64,000 nucleotides of DNA, taken from contig NW_001799637.1 in the NCBI RefSeq assembly GCF_000165425.1, forward strand, positions 62,001-126,000, in the 5' to 3' direction. The number at the start of each line of letters is the position of its first letter. The first letter of the stretch is position 1. The stretch comes from Paramecium tetraurelia (taxonomy: Eukaryota; Ciliophora; Oligohymenophorea; Peniculida; Parameciidae). Under the pieces are notes generated by a model that was given only the letters and a program-made list of their open reading frames with translations, did not search any database and was not told where the DNA came from. Below, piece by piece: positions 13,701 to 25,363 of the stretch. Position numbers and translations under genes: made by a program.

Positions 13701-14827
13701 ATGGTTACACATTGTATTCAATATGCGAGAATAGAACTTCATAGTATTTGCTTAATTTTACTATAAATTGTTAAGGTAATATGACATTAAATGAAACTAA
13801 AAAATTACCCAAAATGTTTTAAAATATTTCCAAAATAAACACCATTATAAACCAAATTTTTATTTTAGGTGCATTGTAAAATTCATAATAATAATAATTG
13901 TATTGGCTTAATTAATCTAACAACAACTTATTGGAATTAGACAAACAGAATCGTGGAGTTTGTCAAGATTTTTCTATTGCATTGATACCAAATAGATTTC
14001 AAAATGATTAATTACAATAAATAAGTGTTTTATATATTTAGAGGTTCATAGTATATAGTAGAATGATGGTGATAAATGATTCAGTCATTGAAATAGGAAG
14101 TATAACTTTTATTGATATTTAATTTGCCTGCTTTTGTGAATATTTTTTACCAACTGAAATATAATATAATATGGTTTTAATTTTGCAAGCACAACCTAAT
14201 ATTTTAATGATACTTGTGAGCGATATTTATTTTAGTTTCATTGTTGAAGTAAGGTTACGATCATATTAAGAATTTAATCAAAATTATTACTATGGCATAG
14301 GCCTTAGGACTATCCCTAATTTTGGTAATTTAAATAATACAGGGAATTCTTTTTATTAGAATAGGGTTTTGATGCAATAATTTGCATAGAATAACGCATA
14401 CATAAATGGAGTATATTTTTTGAATAATCTCTTCAATGATAATTTAAAGGTACCCATTTTAATGTAAGGTTCATTTAATTCGACAATATCTGAATATGCA
14501 ATGATTTTAAGTTAACAATATGAAAATGGAACAGCCATATACTTTAATAACTAATCTATATATAATTACCCAATAGGTACTTAGAATGTAACATGTGTTG
14601 CTAATACAAAAAATAATTATATGAATATTTCTATATTTTGCTAAAATGAATTTTCAAATGGTACCTACAACATAATATTTTATCTGCCTCCTGAATTTCA
14701 TTTTAACTTTGGTCCATCGGTTTATATGCTATTTTCCATTATTATTACACTCCTTATATTTTTCTACTTTAGATTTAGAAAAAGGACAAAAAGGGTTGGG
14801 TTTATTTATACAGAAGTCGAATTATGA
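10746..14827 (+). CDS. Large single-pass membrane protein, family copy A (1351 aa)
   Basis: One 26-nt intron (10969-10994) after a short first exon, then an uninterrupted frame to TGA; coding total is 1352 codons. The start is chosen because it gives a clean signal peptide (MKIIFLVINMISSILSYS). The long central part is rich in Asn, Ser, Thr, Tyr and Ile, with many potential N-glycosylation sites and few cysteines. Near the C terminus is one membrane segment (about SVYMLFSIIITLLIFFYF) followed by a short basic tail beginning RFRKRTKR. It is therefore probably a type I cell-surface protein. Copies B (36015-39782, minus) and C (58365-62426) are clear relatives. I recognise no domain. The low Cys content is unlike classical ciliate immobilisation antigens. 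Confidence 0.8.
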
Positions 14828-15403
14828 TATTATAGAAGTTTGAAATTGAATATAGTTATTATAATTATTATTCCTTTCTATTGTTCTTAGCTCTTAGACT
14901 ATATTCGATTTCATAAATGTATTCTATCATTATTATTATTTAAGTTAAAAGTAATTAACATTTCATTAAATTATTATTATTTAAAAATATTAATTAAAAT
15001 ATATTCATTAGCATTCTAATGAAAAATATATGATATCAAAACTATTGAATCTCAATAATACTGGCGATTAGTAAACAAATATTTATTAATAATATCAGAT
15101 GGCATGGAATTTAAAGGCTCTAAATATTTGATGAATTAATTTTAGTTATATTTTGGTTTACATTTAATTTTGATAATTTCATAATTTGATAAATCTTTAT
15201 CATAATAAGCAAGTTATTATTATATCTAATTTATATCAATTAATACTAAAATAAAATGATATGATATGAATAACAACATCTTATCAGAAGTAATAATGTG
15301 AAAATCATAGATTAAAATACGCATTGTTATAAATATAATTAATAAATATAAAATAAATTTATTATAATTAACATAATATTAAAGATTATATTATTAATAT
15401 AAA
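14828..15403. other. Intergenic region, nothing recognised
   Basis: Extremely AT-rich, with only short open frames. Presumably the terminator of copy A and the promoter of the next gene. Confidence 0.5.
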
Positions 15404-16354
15404 ATGGGGGATTCCATAGAGTCTCCATCTTAAAGGCACATAAAGTAAGGGAAAGGACCTAAGAATTCAGTTCACTTTCAAGATATCAGTTAAATACACA
15501 AGAAGGACAGAAGCAAAATATTATAAAATGACACAGACAAATTTAAGTACTTATTCCAAATCCCAAACATCATTTCTGATCCTAAGTTAGTATAGCGAAG
15601 GAAGACTTTTGAGACGTTCACGAAGAATGCCAACTTAGATTTATATTATATGCACTTGAAGAAGGCATCAGGCATAGCAAGGAGCATATCTTAAAAGGCA
15701 GATTATAAGGAGGTGATAGCGAAAATACACAACAATAAGATGTAAGACTAATTCGTACATAAATTGCACAAGAACAAAGGATTCATATTGACAAATGAGT
15801 TGTGGTCAAATAAATTAGTAAGTTAAGTGTCTGATCAATCGAGACTCAAAGAGTTGTCATAAATGTTGCAATTGCAGAAGATTAAGTTGAATTCTGAAGA
15901 ACAATTGTAGAACTATGAGCAATACTTTAAGCAGTTTGTGAAATCAAAATGTCAGAATGAAATGGAAGTAAGAAGAGGAGAGGTGTCGAAAGCATTCAAT
16001 GACCTAGACGATTAAGCGACTCTGGATTAGACATATAAGGATAGCCGTGTCCTTTCGAGAAATCAAAGTGTTCCGATGAAGTAGACAGATCAAAGCTTTT
16101 TCTCTAGGGAGATAATGACAGCATAGGTGAGTAAGAAGAGAGGGGTTAATTCTTAGCATAGTTCAATTAAATTGGCTGAGTTGCTTAAGCAATCAAATGA
16201 TGAAATACATTCGACTTAGGAGGTGGTAATAAAATTGAGGAGATTCACAAGGGAGGAAGCAGATTTGTAAGACAAACCCAAGAAGATTAGAATACGGAGA
16301 TTGTTTGCTGAGCAACTCAATAATGTAATTAAGAATTCAAAGAAAATAAATTGA
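15404..16354 (+). CDS. Unknown basic protein, 316 aa
   Basis: Single exon from ATG to TGA, 317 codons. The sequence (starting MGDSIESPSQRHIKQGKGPK) is rich in Lys, Arg, Gln and Ser. It has helical segments such as LKELSQMLQLQKIKLNSEEQ and no hydrophobic segment. Base composition is less AT-rich than its surroundings, which supports real coding. A Gly at position 2 is present, but the next residues do not make a convincing myristoylation signal. No domain recognised; could be a cytoskeletal or nuclear protein. Confidence 0.65.
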
Positions 16355-16440
16355 TTTTATAGTTCATGTTATGATAATAATTTGGTGAATACTATTCAGA
16401 GATTGAGTGAATAGAATTGATAAATGATCAAATATATGCA

Positions 16441-16838
16441 TCATGAATAGAAGTCTATGATAATTCCTAAGAACCAGACAAATTGTAACCCATAGTATGC
16501 CAGCCAGAGAGTGTCTTTGTGATTGTTCAAATTTTGAAATTTTTCATAAATGCTCAAATGCAATACAGCCAGAGGGACAAAGGTTAGCCAAGCCAGTATA
16601 GCTGAAAACACACTGCTTTGAATGGTGGACATGCTTAACAAACCTATAGGATTGATAATATGATTAACAGACCTGCAATTCCGAATAGGAACACTCTTCT
16701 GTTGATGTATTCCTTTTGATCTGGACCTTTTAAGAATGCATTAATAAGGAGAGTGACGTAGTGGAGTACGAATAAGATCAGGATGGCCACAGCAACAGCC
16801 AATCTTTTGGGAATAAATTCAGTCGTCTCTGTACTCAT
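16441..16838 (-). CDS. Small four-helix membrane protein, 122 aa
   Basis: Two exons joined by a 29-nt intron (16644-16672); 123 codons in total. Starts MSTETTEFIPKRLAV and shows about four hydrophobic segments: AVAVAILILFVLHYV, RVFLFGIAGLLSMS, SAILAWLTFVPLAVLHLSI and LQFVWFLGIIIDF. Loops are short, so this is an integral membrane protein with both ends probably on the same side. Its ATG overlaps the TGA of the upstream gene on the same strand (ATGA at 16838-16835). No family recognised. Confidence 0.7.
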
Positions 16839-17719
16839 TAATAATAATAATCATTCAAGTTTTTGAAGAGGTCTTAAATTATTCCAGGGAGATGATTGTT
16901 CCAGATCTTACAAAACTGATTTTTATCAATGAGTTTCAATCTGTTAATGGGATGGATAACATTTTGATCTACTTCTTCTTCCTCGATTTGGGAGATCATT
17001 ATCCGTTTGCCCTTGGAAGCTCTTTTGTGATTAATTACAATGGTTCTAAGTTTGGGTAGTCTGGATTACTCATTCTTATCCAATTACGACTTAAGTAGAC
17101 TCGATCGAAGTTTAATCATGGTCAAAATGTCATTTTCTATAATTGAAGTATTTTTTTCTACTGAAAGAAGAGACAACAGGTTTGTACTAGTAATTACACC
17201 TTATCCTGATAAATCATATATCTAAAAACATAAGTTCAAGTATTGTTATCTGTCTAATTGTTACAAAGCAGTTATAAGCTATTCGTACATCTACAGTGTC
17301 AATGTATCTGGCACCTTAAGAACTTTATTTATTTGTTCCACCATGATCTGACTGTAGAATTCTCTCAAATATCTCAAAAGCTATCCTCGCTGCATTCGGT
17401 GTCCAACTCGATCGACATTAAGAATTCGATTGAAAGTGTTAACAGCAACGACTCTCTAATTTATGATTTTCTATCTTTGAGAATGGACTTCCTCTAATAC
17501 AGGATCTGTGGGTCTCATCACCACATCAATCGTTTCCGATCTAATTTATTGTTTCTCCACTCTTGGCTTCGTTTTTTCAAATGACTTGGATATTCTATCA
17601 GAACTTGTAGGAGACTTCTTTTTGGTGTTTTAAGGATGGATTCTAGAGTATTGCTGAATGAGAGTGGCTTGAAACGCATAAATTTATATCAATACCATAG
17701 AGATTATGGCGATATGCAT
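16835..17719 (-). CDS. EF-hand-like protein, 294 aa
   Basis: One continuous frame of 295 codons; an in-frame second ATG at 17698 could be the start instead, giving 287 residues. The C-terminal half contains FQIYDLSGQGVITSTNLLS followed by an acidic/hydrophobic helix, which fits an EF-hand loop (D-x-S-x-Q-G-x-I) with a non-ideal set of calcium ligands. The N-terminal part is basic and Ser/Pro-rich. Ends in a run of Asp/Tyr and TGA overlapping the next gene's ATG. A calcium-sensor-like or structural EF-hand role is inferred; calcium binding is doubtful because acidic positions are missing. Confidence 0.6.
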
Positions 17720-18462
17720 TACTTGTTATATACTCAATTTAATTCATTAATCCTATCAAGTTTGTTCAGTTTCTAATTTAAACATAATAATTATATCATT
17801 TATGCATGATGCCAAACTCAAAATCCCTCTCTAAACCACACTAATTCATCTCCATTGTTATCCTATATTGGAACAGTTTAACTACTTGATTTCATCTCTT
17901 ATGCTTCTTACTTTAATGCCTATCCAAACTCAATTTAATTTAAATTTATAATGTCAAAAATCTTTAGAATCGTATTCCTATCATTTTATTGTTCTACCCA
18001 TCTACTAAATAGGATATCTAAACTATTTCTGTTATTTGGAATTATTCATTATTTTTTGATATTATTTGTAAACCTTCATGATTACTATCACGAGTACATT
18101 ATTCATATATATACAATATATTCATGATTATTGCCAACAATACTTTCTATAATTTTTATTCAAATATATTGGAGGGAACACAATTCTCTCTCTTTATCCA
18201 TATATGAAGTGGTTCACCATTATTCTAAACAAGACTGATAACAATATCTGCTCTAGTGATTATTCTCTCTCAAATACTTTAATTTAAGAAAATGAGAAAA
18301 AATTCGAAAAATTGTTCAACTTGATGATTCTGGAATTCACATTCTCTCATTCTATTTTAGACCTGAATCTTTAACATTAACTATAATTTAAATAGGAATG
18401 ATGGATGCGAAATATTCATCAAAGATTACCATTATGGCGATGTAGATATACATATAACTAAA
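17720..18462 (-). other. Probably coding but exon structure unresolved
   Basis: The minus strand carries long stretches free of TGA. With a candidate 25-nt intron near 18245-18270 it reads as protein-like sequence including RIMVNHFIYGQRERIVFPP. I could not join these pieces into a full gene with a start. They may be the 3' exons of the small ORFs at 18463-19175 or a pseudogene. Confidence 0.3.
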
Positions 18463-18711
18463 TCAATTAAAAAAATCCTTTGGGATTCTTCCGATCCCTA
18501 CACTAATTTAACTAGATATTGGTGATGGCATTCGTGTTCCAGTATCCATAAGTAGTAATTCAAGCAGATTATTTTATTTGATCTTCTAAAATTACACACA
18601 CTTGTTTTTGACAAGCACTTGTGATTGTTAGGTGTATTGGGAAGTATTGCGTTTTCTTTGGGATGTAGCACGAGCAGAATTTGGTCGATTTTGAATTTAA
18701 ATTTAATTCAT
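18463..18711 (-). CDS. Short basic ORF, 82 aa
   Basis: ATG to TGA in 83 codons, with product starting MNQIQIQNRPNSARATSQRK; rich in Arg, Ser and Gln. It starts only 8 bp after the stop of the ORF at 18720-19175 on the same strand but in another frame. The two may be parts of one gene split by a frameshift or by an unrecognised intron. No normal GT-AG intron joins them. Confidence 0.4.
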
Positions 18712-18719
18712 AATAAATA

Positions 18720-19175
18720 TCAAAGTTGATCACGAACTTTTAGGTATGCTTGTAAATCAAAATCAGGATCATCAAATTATTCTTAAAATTACAATTCTAT
18801 TTCATTACCTTCCTCTTGTAGATCTTCCTATTGCTCATCACTACTCGTGGAATCTGATCCTTAATCCTCTTCTGGCTAGTAGTCTTGATCATGATCATCA
18901 TCATTTAATTCTTGTGATTATTGGAAAAATTATTAAGTTTGGATCTATAACGGTGGTTAATCGAACACTGTTTTCTACACAACCATTTATTGTTGATTTA
19001 TCAAATTAGTTCCCACGAACCAAAATTGGTTTTAGGGATTTTAATATTATTATGGGTGATTAATAGTATTTGGTGGCACTGTGTAGACCTATTGATTATG
19101 GGAAGGAGTATAGAACATTGGATTCTAAAAGTAACCTGTGGATTAAGCCTGAGAACTCTCGTTTTCAAATTCCAT
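18720..19175 (-). CDS. Gln/Asp-rich protein, 151 aa
   Basis: Open frame of 152 codons. The N-terminal half is Gln/Asn/Pro-rich, low-complexity and prion-like (MEFENESSQAQSTGYFQNP and following). The second half is acidic with runs of Asp and Glu (ELNDDDHDQDY, EEDQGSDSTSSDEQQEDL). Many Gln are TAA/TAG. No folded domain is apparent. Possibly continues into the following short ORF. Confidence 0.5.
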
Positions 19176-19309
19176 AAGCGCGAAATTTTATAAATATTTT
19201 AATGATTATTTTAAATACTGCCTGAATAAATTTAGACACCAAATATTTAAAATTAAATACAAATAGAATAATACTCTTATCATTAACAATTAAGATATCT
19301 ATATAAAAA

Positions 19310-20568
19310 TCAATATTGTTTATCCGCATACAACCTTGGATCATAAAAGGCAATGTCTATCTCTCTCCCATCATACTTTTTATTTTACAACAGAATAATA
19401 GCAATCTTAGCAAATTGCTCATTCTCAAACTCAACAAAAACCTTTCCTATGCCTTCCGAATACCCATCCTTCTTCCTTGGCACCACCATACTAATCAATC
19501 TGCCAATTTTTTCAATCTCTTTTTTTAAATCCTTAACGATAAAATTATATTCATAATCATCCTCAATATTTTTGATTCTGACTGCATTGTTAATCACCAC
19601 TACACTACTCACTTTCATTTAATTGATCTATTATAATTTGGCTTCGAAAGCTGATTGCTCACCCAAAGTAATAGTGTCGATAATATAATCCTGAGTTGGA
19701 GTTGGCAATTGAGCATTCTTCTTAACCTGCAACAACCTGCCACCAATGACTTTGTTATTCAACCCATTTACACAATTCTGCGTTTCTAAATCAGTTTCAA
19801 ATTCGCAGAATGCAAAACCCTTACAAACATTTTTTATGTCTCTAACAACATTTAATGATTTCAAATTGCCATATTCACTCAGAATGTTAGCCAAAGCATC
19901 ATTGTCAGTGTCAGGTGCTAATCCACAAACAAAGAGTTTCTATGCAGGTTCTTTGGGTTGAATCTTGGGTACTTCCCTTTCCCCCTCAATACGTGGACTG
20001 ATTTCATAATCTTTGACTCTCTTGAATTTGAGTGGCTTGCCTTGATAATTGATGGTGTCTATTTGTAATGCTGCTTCCGTTTCTTCGATGCTTCTGAATT
20101 ACACGAAACAATATTTCTGACCTGGCTGTAATTGCACTTGTATCACTGGATCTCCGGGATCAAGCACTGCTCCGTGAGATTCCATCTATTGTCTTATGTA
20201 ATTGTGGAGATGATCCTTATCGACATTATCTGGCAGATTCCCCAAATAGAGTCGACTATTTTAATCCAATTATATACACTGCATGAGGATAGTTTTTATG
20301 CAGATGTTGAGGTACTTTATAAGCTCCACTCTCACTCTTCTTAAAGGATGACAATTGCGGCAGAGTCGTAGGCTGAGGTGGTTGAGGTGGAGGCTCAGGA
20401 GGCTTCACTTTCTTTAATATTGGGATTTCCTATTTTTCTGGTCTTGGTCGATTTCTTTAAGAATATCATAATCCACTCTTACTTGTATTTCTTGGATATC
20501 TCTAACAGCTGTTCTAAATCACTGCTGTCAGATTCGTCCACCTTCTTTTTTAATTTCTTTTTATCCAT
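19310..20568 (-). CDS. U2AF2: Splicing factor U2AF large subunit (U2AF65)
   Basis: U2AF65 binds the pyrimidine tract before the 3' splice site and recruits U2 snRNP. Removing introns at 20455-20482 and 20256-20277 gives 402 residues in three domains. RRM1 opens with VRLYLGNLPDNV and contains KYCFVQF. RRM2 opens with KLFVCGLAPDTDNDAL and contains KGFAFCEF. The C-terminal U2AF-homology motif domain contains GKVFVEF and ends near YDGREIDIAFYDPRLY, the classic U2AF65 ending. The N terminus is short, Lys-rich and then Pro-rich (PPEPPPQPPQPTTLP), and lacks the RS repeats of animal U2AF65. Its own introns are 28 and 22 nt, leaving little room for a normal pyrimidine tract. Confidence 0.95.
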
Positions 20569-20732
20569 TATTAATATTAATGCTTTTTCATGAATTATGA
20601 AAATATTGGCATCAGCTTCCAAATTGTATTATTATAAACTGCCATATTACTTCTTTTCAAAAGATTATCATTTATATTTATATTATTTTATGTATGTCTC
20701 TAATAAGGGAGAACTAAATCGATTCACCTTGG

Positions 20733-21245
20733 ATGTCAACCTCCATGAAGCAGACGTACTCTCCAGAGTCAATTACATCAACACCACCATTCTGGCTAGA
20801 AATCCAATTGAAAAGTAAAATCTCTCAATCTATTCAACCAAGACTGGAAGAGCAAAAACTCTTTTTCGACCCAACCAGTCTTGGCAGGTATAAGAATTAT
20901 CGAGGAGCATCGTCCAAGATAGCCAATTACATCAAGAATCTTGATCCCATAGTGAGAGCAGCCTTTGTCGTAGAGAGGTCTCCGCCTTCTATCAGATATA
21001 ACTCCTCTCGCAACCCTAAAGCACAAGAGAAACTTAAACAGAAGATTGATAAATTGAACAATTTCCAAAATGATGATTCCGGCATTAAATACTTTAATCA
21101 ACATCGTCGCAGTTGCAGTCCAAGATTAAAGTTACCTGCTGTCTCTAAATACCACAAAAACCCTCCCAAAATGCTAGTAAATTCATACGAATCCAGAACT
21201 ATCGATGCAGATAGCACATTGTCTCATTCTGTACATAACCATTGA
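20733..21245 (+). CDS. Unknown basic protein, 170 aa
   Basis: A full frame without TGA, TAA or TAG until the stop at 21243-21245. It starts MSTSMKQTYSPESITSTPPF and contains basic stretches (SIRYNSSRNPKAQEKLKQK, HRRSCSPRLKLP). No domain is recognised. An alternative reading from an ATG near 20690, using a 31-nt intron around 20888-20918, enters the same frame downstream, so the N terminus is uncertain. It lies divergently from U2AF65, with 164 bp between the two starts. Confidence 0.55.
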   Translation: MSTSMKQTYSPESITSTPPFWLEIQLKSKISQSIQPRLEEQKLFFDPTSLGRYKNYRGASSKIANYIKNLDPIVRAAFVVERSPPSIRYNSSRNPKAQEKLKQKIDKLNNFQNDDSGIKYFNQHRRSCSPRLKLPAVSKYHKNPPKMLVNSYESRTIDADSTLSHSVHNH

Positions 21246-22099
21246 ATTCATCATTTTTATGAACAAACTCAACACCCTATCACTATTAATTTCATGTTTT
21301 AATTTTACATCAAATGACAAAATGTTCTCGCATTCAAGAGAAATTGTCTTAAGAGTTCTAAATTCTATTTTTAAATTTATAATAAATTTATATCTTAAGC
21401 TACATAAATCATAATAATATTTTCATACTCGAAATTAATGTTTATCAAATAGAATGTCATTTCATACTTATAGAGAACTAATTCATTAACTTTCTGACTC
21501 AAACATTTATTTGAAACGAGTAGATATGTTCTGAGAAAATGCTATGTTAATCGAGATCCCAATAATATTCTATTCTTCAGACTTGAACCTTTAAATAAAA
21601 CAAAATAATCTCTTGATAACAAGTAGAAAATTATGAAAATTAATATTACTCACAACTTAATTCCATTTAAAAGATTAACATCATACTATTTACTATAACA
21701 GCCATACATTTGTTATGTAATATTTTTAATATTTTTGTATATTTAATACTCTTTAGAAAACTTCACGTCTTTTTTTATAATATTTTGAATTGTTCCAAGA
21801 GTTTGATGACATACATACATACATACATAAAAATTGCATATATTAAATAAAAAATGAATTATATTATTTTATTTATATAAATGTTAGAATATTTTAAAAT
21901 TATAATTTTTCTCTTTATTTTTTTTAGATCCTCTATTCCCCCAAGATTTAATAGATTTGTATTAATTATAATGCATAAAAATATATTTAAATTTTCTAAT
22001 GAGGAATGGTTTTGTGAGTGCTTAGTCGAATAGTATATAAAGAGGTGAAATTAATAATATTTGTATAGAAGATATAAATAATTATTTGTAAAATATCAT
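21246..22099. other. Intergenic region
   Basis: About 850 bp with no convincing coding frame on either strand. Contains a short CATA tandem repeat (listed separately) and long A/T runs. Presumably holds the promoter of the pseudokinase-MORN gene. Confidence 0.5.
21810..21829. repeat. (CATA)5 microsatellite
   Basis: Five perfect tandem copies of CATA in the intergenic region. Short and probably neutral. Confidence 0.9.
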
Positions 22100-24138
22100 A
22101 TGGGTTCTTAAGAGAGTAAACAGGAAGGATTAATATAGGACTCGCGATATGGGAAGGCTACATTGATTAGGAAATATAATTAGATTTGTGCAACGAGGAA
22201 AGTATTCATTTAGGATGGAAGTCAACATGATGAATTTGTGAAGAGAGTAAAGATTGAGCATCCAAATTTAGTGAAAATATTGGAGAGCGGAATACAGAAG
22301 GAACAGGAATTGTGTACTACTTATCACACGATGTATATAATAAGTGAATATTATTCTACTTCATTTCATAAGGAGATTGCAAACAGAAGAGGTAGAGGAG
22401 CATTTTGGACAGAATAGGAACTATGGAACTAATTGCTAGGACTAGTGGATGTACTATTATATTTAATAATGAAGTTGTTGATGAAAATGCAAGAAGCTCA
22501 TTTGGTTCATTAGAATATAAGGCCATTGACTATTAGTTACATTAATGAAAACACTTTAAAACTGTGTGATAATTTATTTCAATCTACTGCATTTCAAATG
22601 GCTTAATAGAATCCAGAGAATTAGAAAATTTTTGAATTGTCACCAAAGTTATTGGAAGCAATCAATTAGAACAATCAATTCCCTAGGCATAATCTATTTA
22701 AGAGTGATGTGTGGAGTCTGGGAATGTGCATATTATAGGCCAGTCTGTTGGATCATTGTCGAGATTGTTTTGAGTAAGATAAATATCAATGTTATTAGCT
22801 TTGAAAGAGGACATGTTGATGTGTCTCGGAAACTGGCTCTATTGAACAAGAATTATTCAATTAAGTATGAGTAAGTAATTGTGGCCATGCTATCAGTGGA
22901 TGAAGAATCCAGACCTGATTTTAAATAATTAATGAACTTCATGAAAGGTAATCCAGATGCAGGAATCTCCAAATTCCTGGAGGACTCGGTGATTCATAGT
23001 TCGCGTATATGTTTAGATACCAAATCTCCTATGAGTTTAAAGGAAGACAGTTTACCAGAGCCATTGAATCAATTGAGAGAACAAATTGAAAGCAAACCCA
23101 CCAAAAATATGGTTGAATTAGAGGAATTAAGGATCAAACCAAAGATTGTGATTAAGAAGACTAAAAAGAAGGATTTGGGATTTTATAATTATTAGGAACA
23201 AATGGTCATAAGAGATCCCAGCAAATCAGCTATATAATAATAGAACTTATATAGTTACACTTCAGTTGATTATTCATCCAATAAAAAGTTAGTGAATTCC
23301 TCACATTAATTTACTAATCCTTCCCCATAAACCTAATAATTTAATGATAAGGAGAAGATAGAATAGTTACTTGGATATGGGATGTAATCATATTCCATAG
23401 ATTCTCTTATTATGCCATCTATATCTATAAAACCCTAGATATCCTTAGTGGAATCTTCCAAGCCTTTTTCCTCTGAAACTAGTAAAACTACATAACAATC
23501 AAATCCTCAAGTAATCACCATAGATACTCACCCATCTTGTAATAGTACTCCTGTGAGTTATACTGAAATACCAATTAGTTATGTAGCGAAGAAGGACATA
23601 AATTATAGATAAGAAATGGAGTAGATGATTGAGTTGAATAGATCGAGATGTTTCAAAACTGAACAATATTAAGATGGATCATCGTATGTAGGAGAAATGT
23701 ATAATTAATTAAGAGATGGATTTGGAAAATATCAATTCGTAGAAGGTGGTTATTATGAAGGATAGTGGAAATAGAATAAAATGCATGGTTATGGAACTCT
23801 ATTCTATGGAGTTGGATAAAAAGCATATGAAGGACAATTTGAAAATGATTAATTCTCCGGGTTTGGCACGTTGTACAATAAGGAACCAACCAAACTGGAT
23901 ACTCCATTTGATTGCTCTAATTTTGATCTTATTGGGAAGTAAGACTGAATGATAACTAATTAGTTATTGGGTCAAGTATGTTGGCAATTTTTAGAATGAG
24001 TTGAAGGATGGTTAAGGAGCATTATACTTATCAAATGATGAATGTTACAAGGGAGAATTCTATCAAGATTATGTTGATGGTCATGGCACTTTTGGTTCAA
24101 TTATTGGAGTTTGGCGTAAAAATTAATTGATTAAATGA
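22100..24138 (+). CDS. Pseudokinase fused to MORN repeats, probably N-myristoylated
   Basis: Introns at 22774-22798 and 23939-23963 give 662 residues; a further possible 24-nt intron near 22448-22471 would remove 8. The protein starts MGSQES, a good myristoylation signal. Residues to ~290 have a kinase-like fold: EHPNLVKILESG, then HQNIRPLTI where HRDxKxxN is expected, LCDN where DFG is expected, and SDVWSLGMCILQ matching the kinase helix F. The catalytic Asp and the DFG motif are missing, so it is a pseudokinase. A linker rich in Ser/Pro follows. The C terminus has about five MORN repeats (YVGEMYNQLRDGFGKY, YEGQWKQNKMHGYGTLFY, YEGQFENDQFSGFGTLY, YVGNFQNELKDGQGALYL, YKGEFYQDYVDGHGTF), which bind membranes or scaffold proteins. 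A membrane-attached scaffold is inferred. Confidence 0.85.
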
Positions 24139-24156
24139 TATAACATAGTTTTGTTT

Positions 24157-25259
24157 TCAAATTTGTTCTTCCTCTTCTTTCAATTTCACCAACTCTTATT
24201 ATTCTAATTACCTTCTCTTCACGCCGTTCTTTGCCCTTTAACTCAAGAGACAGTAGAATGTTAAGCACATCAAAACAAATGGGATTACTATATGTTTCAA
24301 GTAAGGAGTATTCTATTGTGACTACTTAAATTGATCTTAGCAATTGTATTTGGAGATGAATAATTTCTAATTGTTTTAATCAATAGTAATCAATTATTAA
24401 GTTAAAAATGGCAATCCCAACTTTATACGATTGATCTTTGATCTGTAAAATGTAACAATCTCTCTTCCATCTATTAGTCTATAAGAGTAAGCATCCTTTT
24501 CCAATCTAATCTTCTCATCCTTTTCAAAAATCAACTCAATCGTCGGCAATCCTCTTGATTTATCCTTCACGATCAAATACTTTCCTTCCTCCTCTACGCC
24601 ATACTCTTACAGATAATCTCTCATCATTATATATTCCTCTTCTGGCAATAAGATAAAAGGTTCCTTACTATCAACATAAGTGATATTGCCATATGTATCC
24701 ACAACCATCTCATCATTTACTTTGATCATTCTCAAATCTACTTGGTAATTGGATTCGTTTGCCTTATACTGCAATTCGCTCAAATTGGGGTTCTTAAATT
24801 CTCTTGAAACGAACCCTCTTGTATAACCAAAACAAATGTGAAACACCTTTGACACAAATGGATTCTGTGGGTACCTAGCTTTCATTATTTATATATACAC
24901 ATACCTCCCCTTTGTAATCCCAATCCCAAAATTTCAGATTCATTGGTGCTAGTGTATATGATTGGTTCTGTTTCCTCTTCATTAAAAATGTCCACCAAGG
25001 TGATTTCCGATGATATCAATTAAGAATCTTGAACAATACAATCAGGAGAGCAATGTTGGCATTATATTTGTTCTCCAAATGGAGCTGAATTGCATCTGAT
25101 TTTATCTCCAGCCTTACTTAAATAGCTCATTTCAGAATTCAAATCAACTGTCAACGAACCTGATTCATATTCTAATTGAAAATTTTGAGTTGCCTGTATT
25201 TGAGATATGGGATAAACACGAGATGCTAAAGTACTTGTTATAAAAAACAAAATTATCAT
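24157..25259 (-). CDS. Type I membrane protein, 358 aa
   Basis: Two exons joined by a 26-nt intron (24879-24904). Without it, the second part would appear as a separate gene whose ATG overlaps a TGA, but the splice restores one frame (359 codons). Starts with a signal peptide (MIILFFITSTLAS), followed by an ectodomain with a C-x2-C-x3-C cluster (CQHCSPDC). Near the end is a membrane segment (HIVIPFVLMCLTFYCLLS) and a charged cytosolic tail (KNGVKRRQLEQQELVKLK and an acidic end). The layout resembles ER/secretory pathway accessory proteins, but no family is recognised. Confidence 0.8.
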
Positions 25260-25363
25260 TTATTATTAATAAAAGTTGTCAAATTGTATTCAATAAATTA
25301 TGAACAAAATCAATCTCACATATGCATTTTAGAAAACCTATTATTAAATTAGTAAAATTTTTG

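Noticed and set aside
16435-16838. Fusion of the EF-hand-like and four-helix genes by a hidden intron
   Set aside because: Tested by eye: the only GT donors near the end would give introns far longer than any other here.
18746-19009. Plus-strand ORF starting MLVNQNQDHQ
   Set aside because: Antisense to the Gln/Asp-rich minus-strand gene; the minus frame uses many TAA/TAG as Gln and has clear compositional structure.
19316-19961. Several plus-strand ORFs over 19.3-20.0 kb
   Set aside because: They are antisense to U2AF65, whose RRM and UHM motifs are unmistakable.
21810-21829. Possible telomere-like or minisatellite signal
   Set aside because: Only five CATA units in intergenic DNA; too short, and not a ciliate telomere repeat.
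24607-25259. Two separate genes with an ATGA overlap at 24885-24882
   Set aside because: A 26-nt GT-AG intron (24879-24904) joins both frames exactly, giving one signal peptide/TM protein; the apparent second ATG lies inside the intron.
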